Shown here piece by piece: positions 23,072 to 44,500 of a stretch of DNA of 64,000 bases (positions within the stretch are counted from its first letter, which is position 1; every line of letters starts with the position of its first letter). The notes below the pieces were generated by a model. It saw only the letters and a list, made by a program, of their open reading frames with translations. It did no database searches and was not told the DNA's origin. A program made the translations under genes and the position numbers. This DNA is from Pholis gunnellus (lineage: Eukaryota > Chordata > Actinopteri > Perciformes > Pholidae): the NCBI GenBank assembly GCA_910591455.2, contig OU342807.1, forward strand, positions 208,501-272,500, given 5' to 3'.

Positions 23072-23826
23072 CAGGGTTCCAGGTAAACAGCTCTTTGATC
23101 CATCAGATCGTCGTCAGATTCTCTGATCAAAGTTTCTCCGTTGACTTCGACTGTTTCATCGGATGTTTGATCCGACTGGAGCTTCTGTTCAGTGAGTCAT
23201 CAACAACTTACTACTTCTGGAGCTTTCTACCACATCCACTGCCTTCATCAGCAGTGTCCCCAGTGTCCCCAGTGTTCCGAGTGTTCCCAGGGTCCCGAGT
23301 GTCCCGAGTGTTCCTAGTGTCCCGAGTGTCCCAAGTGTTCCTAGTGTTCCTAGTGTTCCTAGTGTTCCCAGTGTTCCGAGTGTTCCTAGTGTTCCTAGTG
23401 TCCCGAGTGTTCCTAGTGTTCCTAGTGTCCCCAGTGTTCCTAGTGTCCCCAGTGTTCCTAGTGTTCCCAGTGTCCCCAGTGTTCCTAGTGTTCCCAGTGT
23501 TCCCAGTGTTCCTAGTGTCCCCAGTGTTCCTAGTGTTCCCAGTGTTCCCAGTGTCCCGAGTGTTTCCAGTGTCTCCAGTGTTCCCAGTTCCGAGGTGACA
23601 CAGCGTTTCTCTGTTTCTTCCACAGAGATGTTCAGAACTCTGGACAAGAAGAACCAGGGGAAGATCGAGCTGGACCTGCAGCAGGTAAAGTTCCAGTCCT
23701 GTACTGGTCTGACCCCCTACCGGCGCCAGCTGCTCTCTTATTGGTCCAGCCTGTTGTCACATGTCATCCTCATCCTCATTAACTCTTCCTCTCCTCATGC
23801 AGTGGGTCTGCCTCGCCATCAACTGA
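9512..23826 (+). CDS. Classical calpain catalytic subunit (CAPN2/CAPN8-like), complete
   Basis: Intracellular Ca2+-activated cysteine protease of 701 residues. Coding exons: 9512-9751, 10431-10500, 10624-10742, 13756-13889, 15170-15338, 15435-15518, 15989-16074, 16153-16227, 16349-16509, 16615-16784, 16930-16941, 17877-18088, 18192-18228, 20226-20291, 20418-20475, 21119-21183, 22522-22590, 22744-22822, 23075-23191, 23626-23684, 23803-23826. They sum to 2106 nt with every phase closed. The protease core has Cys106 (GDCWLL), His263 (KGHAYS) and Asn287 (RNPWG), so it should be active. A C2-like domain follows (FINLREVCDRFKLPPG), then a penta-EF-hand domain with loops such as DIDGSTKLGLLEF and DSDGSGTMSSHEM. 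The C-terminus is WVCLAIN. Oddities: exon 10 reads TFCSNSQF where calpains usually have TFWTNPQF, and the exon 3 donor (gtcaca) is weak. Exon 4 is preceded by three tandem copies of its own acceptor. A poly(A) signal lies at 23919. The assignment between CAPN2 and CAPN8 branches is uncertain. Confidence 0.93.
10508..10574. repeat. (CA)n microsatellite
   Basis: About 33 CA units starting 7 bp after the exon 2 donor of the second calpain. Intron 1 (9752-10430) upstream has no other recognised feature. Confidence 0.98.
10826..10892. repeat. Perfect 21-bp inverted repeat
   Basis: Arms 10826-10846 and 10872-10892 are exact reverse complements (core atggccttcatcagt) with a 25-nt spacer, in intron 3 of the second calpain. 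Probably a foldback repeat relic. Confidence 0.8.
11036..12494. repeat. 1.46-kb polypurine (GAGGAGAGAGGAGG)n tract
   Basis: Nearly pure purine on the plus strand, built from ggagaga and ggaggga heptads with occasional T or C. It lies in intron 3 of the second calpain, against the 3' end of a minus-strand LINE. The three very long minus-strand frames (about 490-550 codons of Ser/Leu/Pro) are artefacts. Confidence 0.97.
12495..13385 (-). mobile_element. 5'-truncated non-LTR retrotransposon (L2/CR1-like LINE)
   Basis: Minus-strand translation 13271-12669 reads EMTVDFRRSPPTLPPLTILN, then FRFLGSTISQDLKW, KKAQQRLNFLLQLRKFNLPQ and RSAERIIGFSLPPILDLF. This is the C-terminus of a fish LINE reverse transcriptase. 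A further stretch (LNSWSSGQNNLELNQLN) lies upstream to about 13340. The downstream 3' UTR-like part reaches the polypurine tract. The element has no complete RT core or endonuclease and is a dead copy in intron 3, antisense to the calpain. Clade placement is from memory of fish LINE proteins. Confidence 0.8.
13554..13791 (+). repeat. 61-bp tandem copies of calpain exon 4 splice acceptor and exon start
   Basis: Three copies (starting 13561, 13622, 13683) precede the real site at 13744. Each contains gttgttacag followed by the first 26 nt of exon 4 (ctgtggcagtacgggcagtg plus ggtgga), then cctctagaggaagtgacatc. Decoy acceptors end at 13572, 13633 and 13694; the real one ends at 13755. Confidence 0.95.
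13890..15169. other. Intron 4 of second calpain, no gene seen
   Basis: Unique-looking AT-moderate sequence. A short ctgttacagagc repeat lies near 14255-14325. I see no exon, transposon end or RNA gene. Confidence 0.5.
15648..15920. repeat. 26-bp minisatellite
   Basis: About ten copies of gacccgaagttctccggctg tgagga, in intron 6 of the second calpain, 70 bp before exon 7. Confidence 0.93.
17231..17690. repeat. (ATT)n/(ATC)n trinucleotide array
   Basis: About 150 ATT/ATC triplets in a higher-order pattern, in intron 11 of the second calpain. All six-frame peptides here (Ile/Met or Tyr/His runs) are artefacts. Confidence 0.97.
18310..20155. repeat. 18-20-bp minisatellite, 1.85 kb
   Basis: Units of the form aataactcgttaaaacaaca and aataactcgttaaacaacct in intron 13 of the second calpain. 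A 22-bp perfect palindrome (halves aataactatta / taatagttatt) interrupts it at 18961-18982. Confidence 0.96.
20521..21036. mobile_element. Non-autonomous hAT transposon, 516 bp, with intact target-site duplication
   Basis: The ends are 13-bp terminal inverted repeats tagtgctgggcaa / ttgcccagcacta. An exact 8-bp direct duplication aatattat flanks it (20513-20520 and 21037-21044), the hAT hallmark. It has no transposase. It sits in intron 15 of the second calpain, 82 bp before exon 16. Confidence 0.92.
21200..22185. repeat. 20-bp minisatellite, about 49 copies
   Basis: Unit aatactactcactgatcaat, starting about 20 bp after the exon 16 donor at 21184. The long YYSLINNQ frame is exon 16 reading into the array, not protein. 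Confidence 0.97.
22433..22500. repeat. (ACAG)n microsatellite
   Basis: GGACAGAC then (CAGA)n, ending 22 bp before calpain exon 17. Confidence 0.95.
23258..23590. repeat. 9-bp minisatellite (agtgttcct)n
   Basis: About 36 units of agtgttccc, agtgtcccc and agtgttcct between exons 19 and 20 of the second calpain, ending about 35 bp before exon 20. Confidence 0.93.
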
Positions 23827-23918
23827 CCGCCGGCCAGTCCAGGAGCATGCTGGGAAATTTCCACCTGCGGAGATTAAAGCTGATGAACAGCTGTTGTTGT
23901 TGTTGTTGTTGTTGTTTG

Positions 23919-23924
23919 AATAAA
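23919..23924 (+). promoter_or_regulatory. Poly(A) signal of second calpain
   Basis: AATAAA 93 nt after the stop codon at 23826, just after a (GTT)n run. Confidence 0.7.
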
Positions 23925-23998
23925 AACTGTTGTGGTTCATCTTCATCATCAGTGACAGGAAGTCTGTTTATTGTGTTCAATCTGTGAAAACTTTATTC

Positions 23999-25505
23999 AT
24001 CAGTGTGGTTCTTTACGTCATGGACTATGTTCTCCCTCTAGTGTTCTATCAGTGTGGTTCTTTACGTCATGGACTATGTTCTCCCTCTAGTGTTCTATCA
24101 GTGTGGTTCTTTACATCATGGACTATGTTCTCCCTCTAGTGTTCCATCAGTGTGGTTCTTTACGTCATGGACTATGTTCTCCCTCTAGTGTTCTATCAGT
24201 GTGGTTCTTTACGTCATGGACTATGTTCTCCCTCTAGTGTTCCATCAGTGTGGTTCTTTACATCATGGACTATGTTCTCCCTCTAGTGTTCTATCAGTGT
24301 GGTTCTTTACATCATGGACTATGTTCTCCCTCTAGTGTTCCATCAGTGTGGTTCTTTACGTCATGGACTATGTTCTCCCTCTAGTGTTCTATCAGTGTGG
24401 TTCTTTACGTCATGGACTATGTTCTCCCTCTAGTGTTCTATCAGTGTGGTTCTTTACGTCATGGACTATGTTCTCCCTCTAGTGTTCTATCAGTGTGGTT
24501 CTTTACATCATGGACTATGTTCTCCCTCTAGTGTTCCATCAGTGTGGTTCTTTACGTCATGGACTATGTTCTCCCTCTAGTGTTCCATCAGTGTGGTTCT
24601 TTACGTCATGGACTATGTTCTCCCTCTAGTGTTCCATCAGTGTGGTTCTTTACATCATGGACTATGTTCTCCCTCTAGTGTTCCATCAGTGTGGTTCTTT
24701 ACATCATGGACTATGTTCTCCCTCTAGTGTTCCATCAGTGTGGTTCTTTACGTCATGGACTATGTTCTCCCTCTAGTGTTCCATCAGTGTGGTTCTTTAC
24801 ATCATGGACTATGTTCTCCCTCTAGTGTTCTATCAGTGTGGTTCTTTACGTCATGGACTATGTTCTCCCTCTAGTGTTCCATCAGTGTGGTTCTTTACGT
24901 CATGGACTATGTTCTCCCTCTAGTGTTCTATCAGTGTGGTTCTTTACATCATGGACTATGTTCTCCCTCTAGTGTTCTATCAGTGTGGTTCTTTACATCA
25001 TGGACTATGTTCTCTCTCTAGTGTTCTATCAGTGTGGTTCTTTACATCATGGACTATGTTCTCCCTCTAGTGTTCTATCAGTGTGGTTCTTTACATCATG
25101 GACTATGTTCTCCCTCTAGTGTTCTATCAGTGTGGTTCTTTACATCATGGACTATGTTCTCCCTCTAGTGTTCTATCAGTGTGGTTCTTTACATCATGGA
25201 CTATGTTCTCCCTCTAGTGTTCTATCAGTGTGGTTCTTTACATCATGGACTATGTTCTCCCTCTAGTGTTCTATCAGTGTGGTTCTTTACGTCATGGACT
25301 ATGTTCTCCCTCTAGTGTTCTATCAGTGTGGTTCTTTATGTCATGGACTATGTTCTCCCTCTAGTGTTCTATCAGTTTGGTTCTTTATGTCATGGACTAT
25401 GTTCTCCCTCTAGTGTTCCATCAGTGTGGTTCTTTATATCATGGACTATGTTCTCCCTCTAGTGTTCCATCAGTGTGGTTCTTTACATCATGGACTATGT
25501 TCTCT
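23999..25505. repeat. 49-bp minisatellite, about 31 copies
   Basis: Unit cagtgtggttctttacgtca tggactatgttctccctctagtgttctat with period 49, starting about 75 bp downstream of the calpain poly(A) signal. Confidence 0.97.
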
Positions 25506-26506
25506 CTCTGGTAACCAACAGGCAGACAGACAGGCAGACAGGCAGACAGACAGGCAGAGGGGTGGAGGGAGTGACGAAGCTGGATGAAGCTGTTTGTGTA
25601 GTTCTGTCTCTGTTTTTCTGTAGAACCAGAACGGAAGTGTGACGTGGGCTCTTCACAATAAAAGCACAGATTCATCTTGAATAAGATAAAAACAGACTCA
25701 AACTTCGAAGTAAAAGTCTGAGATGTAAAAGTGAACACAATCATCTCAAACAGGAAGTGACCTGATAATGGTAAATGATAAAATGATATACAGATCAATT
25801 ACTTAGTACAAAAGCATGAAATGTATCCGATACAAAATAAAAGTTATGTATTATGTAAAAAAAAAAAAAGACAAATGTCATAAATAACTTGTGATAATAA
25901 ACATCCATAAACTGCCGTCAGGTGTTAGATAAATGCAGAATTCTGTATTAAAATATATATTTAATTAAAGATCACAGACACAGGAACAGCTTCTCTCAGC
26001 TGTCACTGATGAACAGTTAATCACTCACACTGCACTATCACCTCCATTCCACTGACATTGTTTATAGGTTTGTGTTCACATGTGTGTATATATATTATTG
26101 GATATATATTTATACTTATATTGTATATAGCTGTTAAATGTTTATACCTACATCTGCCCTTTTTTATTCTTTATATATATTTTTTCTTGTTTATTGTAAA
26201 ATATTGTTTGTACATTGAGAGCGGAAACCGGAGACAAGTTCCATGTATGTGTACACACACGTAAAGCTGATTCTGATTCTGATAAGTGTTTTATTGTGAA
26301 GGTACTTACCGGAAGTCTCACCTGTTACTCTGTCCTCTTGACTGTGAGGAACAACAGAAGAGGGAAACTCCCTTCCTGACGTCACTCACCTGCAGCCTCA
26401 ACACTTTCCACACTCCCGTCACAAACTTTCCAGAACCACAAAGACTCTCCACACCAGGACCAGGACCCAGACCAGCACCCGGACCAGGATCTAGACACCC
26501 AGCACC
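25506..26506. other. Intergenic spacer between the tandem calpains
   Basis: Short (CAGG/CAGA)n near 25520, an A tract at 25856-25869, then AT-rich sequence. The last 200 bp before 26507 are GC-richer and should contain the promoter and 5' UTR of the third calpain. No gene seen. Confidence 0.55.
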
Positions 26507-38079
<11,573 letters not shown>

Positions 38080-38355
38080 GGAACCTGGACTAACCTGATC
38101 CGGATCACAGCAGAACTATTGTCTTTGTGGTGAATGTTGAATAGTAATCTGAGGGATGTTACTGATGTTCCACCTTATGTTCTGTATAACTTGACAGTTT
38201 ATATTATAGAGCGTCATAAACCTGTTATTAGATGAATGCTGTGTTCTGGTTGGTTTAGCAGACTGTTTGTGTTTGATAGCAAAGATGCTTCACACCTGAT
38301 GCCTTAATAATAATATCTGTAAACCTTGTTATAGAACAGTTATTACTGCCTTAAC

Positions 38356-38370
38356 AATAAAGACAATAAA
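38356..38370 (+). promoter_or_regulatory. Two poly(A) signals of third calpain
   Basis: AATAAA at 38356-38361 and 38365-38370, about 280 nt after the stop codon. Confidence 0.75.
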
Positions 38371-38392
38371 CAGGTGAATGAGTGAGCAGTGA

Positions 38393-38398
38393 TTTATT
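38393..38398 (-). promoter_or_regulatory. aars2: Poly(A) signal of aars2
   Basis: Reverse complement reads AATAAA, about 200 nt after the aars2 stop at 38595. It lies only 23 nt from the calpain signals on the other strand. Confidence 0.7.
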
Positions 38399-38594
38399 GT
38401 AAAGTTCAGATTTATAAAATATCAGTTATAACACCGGTCCCTTTAGAACGATAGCAGCACAAACTACATGTTCAGAAAGCTAACCATTAGCATGCTAACA
38501 GTTCATGAAAGCCCTTCAGTGACTGACAGCAGCAAAGGGAAGCCCCGCCCCCAACCAAGCTGTGTCCTGTGATGTCATCTCTCACTTTGTGACA

Positions 38595-41500
38595 TCATCG
38601 TTGTGTTTCCTGGCGAGCGAACTCCTCCGCCCACCTCAGAGCCTCTGTGATGTCACCGCTGCTTCCCGTTCCCTTGGCAACCAGCACAGAGCCCCCGGCG
38701 CCCCCCCCGAGGTGACGACACACCGCCACCGCCCAATCAGACGCCGACAGGGCCGCCGAGTCCTGAGGGAGAGAACAGCCAATCAGACGCTTCAAGTGAA
38801 GCCCCGCCCCCCTGTGATGTCAGTGACAGGTGTGTCATCGTTACCTTAGGGACCTGACAGGCACACAGAACCTTCCCAGAATGCCTTTGGTGAGCGAGTA
38901 GCATCACGTGACTGTGAGGAGCCGCAGCGCTCAGCTGATTCACCGTCTTCATCAGAATCTGACAGAAGACGACAGGTGTGACCACAGACAGGTGTGACCA
39001 CAGACAGGTGTGACCACAGACACAGACGGCTGTGACCACAGACAGACGGGTGTGACCACAGACAGACGGGTGTGACCACAGACAGACGGGTGTGACCACA
39101 GACAGACGGGTGTGACCACAGACGGCTGTGACCACAGACAGACAGGTGTGACCACAGACCCAGACGGGTGTGACCACAGACGGCTGTGACCACAGACACA
39201 GACGGGTGTGACCACAGACGGCTTTGGGAGTTATTGATCTTACCGACAGAGAGTCCGTCTCCACAGAATGCACCTGCAGGCTCTTCCTGCCGTTCTTTTC
39301 CAGCAGAGCCTGAGCTTTCACCGCAGCCTGTGCAAAGCATGATGGGAAAACACAGTCAGAGGAAGGACACAGACGCCTGAAGTCACGCACCAGTCACTTT
39401 GTATTCTATGCTCAGGTGAGACTCGGGTATGTCTCATATGTCTGAGTTTGAGGAGTGTCTCAGGTGTGTGTTCACCTCTCTAGTCTCCAGTTTCCTGACG
39501 GTGGTGTTACTGGTCCTCTGCAGAGCTCGGAGTCGACTCTGCAGATCTCTGCGTTGCCACTGAGGGATGGGGGTGTTATCTACAGCCTGACAGACACAAC
39601 ACAGGGCCAAGAAAGACCAGTCACTGAACAAGAACACAGGACACACTTTATCATCTCAGAGGCCGCAGTGCATCATGGGTAATGTACCTACATCAGAGAG
39701 GACCCCAACCTCCTTGGTGAGACGCTGGGCGGCGTCTAGGCCAGAGGGGGCGGAGCCTGTCAGTCTGGCTGACAGAGAGTCCACATCCTGAGACAACATG
39801 TGACCCTCCTCACGAGCCTGAAGGCAACAACGTGAACATCAGACAAACTGAAATGAATCAATAGATCTGATCAGAGTCAGAGCTAATACTAGAATAATGT
39901 ATAAAACCAGAGCATGACAACAGATTTATGGAAGATTGTTAAGCAGAGAAAACAAGTAAACAACTATTAACAATAACCATGTAATGAAGAGATCAACTTT
40001 TACATTTATTAACAATAAACATGAAAGATGTAAAAACATGCAGCTGTTTGTGCTAAGCTAGGCTAACCAGGCTACTGGCCGTCTCTCAGTGCCGGACAGA
40101 CGGGTGAATCACGTGTGTGATGTTCGTCACTGACCCGTTTGGCCTCCCGTCCCGTCACAGCGATGATGCGACTGATTCCTTTCACCATCTGTCTCTCAGA
40201 CACGATCAGCAGATCCTCGATGGCTCCGGTCTGCAGCAGGTGACTGAACACACACACACACACACGTTACATGTTTACACGTTAACATGGTTACACGTTA
40301 CATGTTTACACGGTTACACGTTTAACGGTAAACAGGTGAACAAGTGAACTGGTGGACTGGTGAACAGGTGAACTGGTGAACAGGTGAACAGGTGGACAGG
40401 TGAACTGGTGGACAGGTGAACAGGTGAACAGGTGGACAGGTGAACAGGTGAACTGGTGAACAGGTGAACAGGTGGACAGGTGGACTGGTGGACAGGTGAA
40501 CTGGTGGACAGGTGAACAGGTGAACAGGTGGACAGGTGAACTGGTGAACTGGTGAATAGGTGAACAGGTGAACAGGTGGACAGGTGAACTGGTGGACAGG
40601 TGAACAGGTGAACAGGTGGACAGGTGAACTGGTGGACAGGTGGACAGGTGTGTTTCAGTCTTACGTCCCACAGCAGAGCTCAACAGACGTCTCTCTGTCC
40701 ATCTCATCGTCCAGTTCAGAGACCGCTACAGACACAGACACCACCCGAACAGGGTCCGGATACACCTGCAGGTAGACAGGTAGACAGAGAGACAGTCAGT
40801 ACATCTGTAGACAGTCAGGCAGTGAGACAGGCAGTGAGACAGGCTCACCTCGTCCACTGTCCTCAGTCCCTTGATCCTCCTGGCCTCCTGCAGAGGAAGC
40901 TCCTGGCTGTGGACGATCTGATTGGCTGAGATGATGTCATTAACACACCTGTCTACCTGCTGCAGCTGAGAGACGTCCAGAGAACTCTGAGGACAAAGAA
41001 TAAATACACACTGTATGTATTTACCTGAATATATACAGGCGAATGTAAACAGATATATATATATATATATATATAGTTAGAGTTTAGCTGTCTGACCTTG
41101 ACACTGAAGTCGAAGCGAAGCCGCTCAGCTGACACATGAGATCCTCTCTGATGAACACAACGACCCAAAACTGTCCTCAGAGCAAAGTTCAGGATGTGAG
41201 TCGCCGTGTGATTCACCATACAGGACAATCTGTGGACCTGTGGACACGGGACAGACAGACAGACAGGGAGAGAGAGAGTGTCCGTCTTTATGCAGACGAC
41301 ATCATCTGATACTGTTGTGCTGATTCTGGACTACAGTCTTATTTACCTGGTCCAGGTGTAGCTGGACCTGGTCTCCGGTCTTCAGGTTGTCAGCAGCAGT
41401 CACCTGATGGACCACGTACCCCCCTGCCAGGAGGACGGCCTCCACCGGGTACACGACGTCCTGACAGACAGAAAACACACACAACTAGTCAGACCTCACC

Positions 41501-44500
41501 TGGACACACAGCAGGTACTCTTTCCCATGATGCATTGCAGCTGACCTGCGATCCGTCCCGGGTGAAGTAGCCCCGGTCTTGTGACTGCCCCCCTTGCTCA
41601 GAGTAGAAGCAGGTCTGATCCAGAACGACTCCACAACGCTGACCCTCAGTGACCTCTGACACCAGAGTCTGGCCGTCATACAGAGCCACGACGGTTGCAC
41701 TGCATGCTGGGAACACTGGGAGGAGGAGAACAAAGATCACCTGTCTGAACAGGTGAGACATGAGTTCAGCAGAAAGAGAGACAAGTGGTACCGTATCGGT
41801 CCTTCTCCAGTCTGTACTGGTATTTGAGACCATCGTCAGTGGGAGGGACACCGAGACGCTGCAGGTCTGCCAGGCTGAGGACGTCCAACATCACCTGAGA
41901 CTGATCACCTGACTGAAGACCGGACGACACCTGAGAGAGACAGGTACTTGATGACATCACCAACACACAGTAAAAGCCCTCCACCTGCTTCACAGGAAGT
42001 CAAGCAGCCCCTTCACAATAAAACCCTGTAGTTACATCAATAGAACGCTCTTATTTCCTTATCTTCAGTCGTATCACATATTAAAAACATCGTAAACCAA
42101 CAGGTGAAACCAGGAGCATCATGGGAGTTCAGAGTGTGAGACCTCACCTTCTGGTTCTCTGCCGCCAGTCGGTCCAGCTCCTCGCGGTCCACCTGGATCC
42201 CCCTCTCCTCCAACACCAGGTCCACCAGGTCCAGAGGAAAACCCAGGTCCCTGTGCAGAGACCAGGCCACCGAGGCTGGGAAGAAGACTCCATGTTTGTA
42301 GTCCTTTCTGAGGAGCGTCCGGTGGATCAGCCTGCTGCCCTGCTGCAGAGACGACAGGAAGTGAGCCTCGTTCTCGTTGATGACGTCCTGGATCTGAAAG
42401 AAACAACACCTGCTGATGACCACTTCCTGTTCTGGAAGATCTCCAGATGTTCCAGATGTTCTTCTACTCACCCTGTCTGCCTCCCTGTGCAGCTCTGGAT
42501 ACACGTCACCCTGCACACAGGAGATGAAGATGACTTCCACAACTCTTATATGTTTGGTTGGGGGGTCAGATGCATTATGGGGAATGGATCTCACCAGGAT
42601 GTGGGTGACGGTAGGAACCAGGCTGGCCAGCGCTCCCTGAGGAGCCTGAAGCACCTCGACGCAGAACCGAACCGCCCGCCGCAGAACCCTCCTCAACACC
42701 AACCTGAGACCCAAGTAATAAATAAAAATAATAAACCGATAACCGAACAAACACACCGTGTCCTGACAGCCGATCGGTCGGTGACTCACTCTGCTCCCGA
42801 CATGCCCGGATGAACTCCGTCGGCGATGCAGACTGACAGAGTGCGGACGTGGTCGGCCACCACTCGGTACGCCGTGTCCACCTTCATCTGGTCCGCCGGG
42901 CCCGTCCGCCCACCGTACGGCCTCACCTTCGACCTCTGGGGACGGACACATCGCCATGACAACAGGAAGCTGTCAATCACACCACACCACACCCGGTAGT
43001 AGCTAGGGAAACCGGAGTTAGGGTGTACCCAGTGTACTGGTGTACTGTTTACTGGTGTACCGGTGTACTGTTTACTGGTGTACTGGTGTACTGGTGTACT
43101 GTTTACTGGTGTACCCGGTGTACTGGTGTACTGTTTACTGGTGTACTGTTTACTGGTGTACCTGGTGGATGGCGTGCAGCAGCGGAGTGAACAGGTCCGT
43201 GTCGTAGTTTGATCTTTTACCCTGCAGGACGCTCACCAGCCTCTCTAGTCCCATCCCAGTATCCACACTGAACCGGGGCAGCTGCTGCAGACTGTGGTCC
43301 ACCTCCCTGACACACAGGAACACAACCCGTTATACTGGGAGGAGACCAGTACAACCAGCAGACTGGTTCAGTGCTAATGGTTTACAGTGTTCTGGACTGG
43401 TTTTGTATGAACCTGTTGTACTGCATGAAGACCAGGTTCCAGATCTCCACCACTTCAGGGCTGTCGGCGTTGACGAGCGCCGCGGCGTCCCGCCCCCCCA
43501 CGTGGTCGTAGTGGATCTCGGTGCAGGGACCACATGGACCAGAGTCCCCCATCTCCCAGAAGTTCTCCTTCAGGCCGAATGGCAGGAGGCGACCCGGAGG
43601 AACCCTGAGGACGAGATCTGTGGTGATTCTCATAGAAAACTCTTCCTGCAGTGAACCAATCAGCTCACAGCATCGGCCGTGGTCTAGGTTACCGTGGTTA
43701 CCTACCCGATCTCCAGCCAGATGAGTCGAGTCTCCTCATCAGCTGGTAAACCAGACGCAGCGTCTCCAGCAAAGTACGACACGTACAGTCTGTCTGCAGG
43801 TATCCCATAATGCATTGTGAGGAGGCTCCACGCCATAGAGCACGCCTCCTCCTGTAGGAGACGAGAGGACATGTGAGGATACACAGAGCTGCTCCTCCTC
43901 CTCCTCCTCTCTTTCTTCTTCCTCTCTCCTCTACCTCCCTCTAGTTCCTCCCTCTCCTCTCTCCTTCTTCCTCCCTCCTCTTCCCTCTCTCCTTCTTCCT
44001 TTCTTCCTCTCTCCTCTACCTTTTCCTCCTCCTCCTCCTCCTCCTCCTCCTCCTCCTCCTCCTCCTCCTCCTCCTCCTCCTCCTCCTCCTCCTCCTCCTC
44101 CTCCTCCCTCTCCTCTCTCCTGTCTCCTTCTTCCTCCCTCCTCTTCCCTCTCCTCTCTCCTTCTTCCTTTCTTCCTCTCTCCTCTACCTTTTCTTCCTCC
44201 TCCTCCTCCTCTCTCCTGTCTCCTTCTTCCTCTCTCCTCTTCCTTTTCCTCTTCCTCCCTCCTCCTCCTCACCTTGAAGTAGTCTCCAAAGGACCAGTTT
44301 CCGAGCATCTCAAAGAATGTGTGATGATAAACGTCTCGTCCGACATCGTCGAGGTCGTTGTGTTTCCCTCCGGCTCGAACGCACTTCTGAGTGTTGACGA
44401 CTCTTTGATACGAAGACATCTCAGTACGAGGGTCAGCGGTACCCAGGAAGACGGGTTTAAACTAGAACCAGAGACCACAGGAAGACGGGTTTAAACTAGA

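Noticed and set aside
38737..39390. 217-codon minus frame with repeated VTPVCLWSHPSVCGH
   Set aside because: It joins aars2 exon 20 and intronic array sequence; true exon borders have canonical splice sites.
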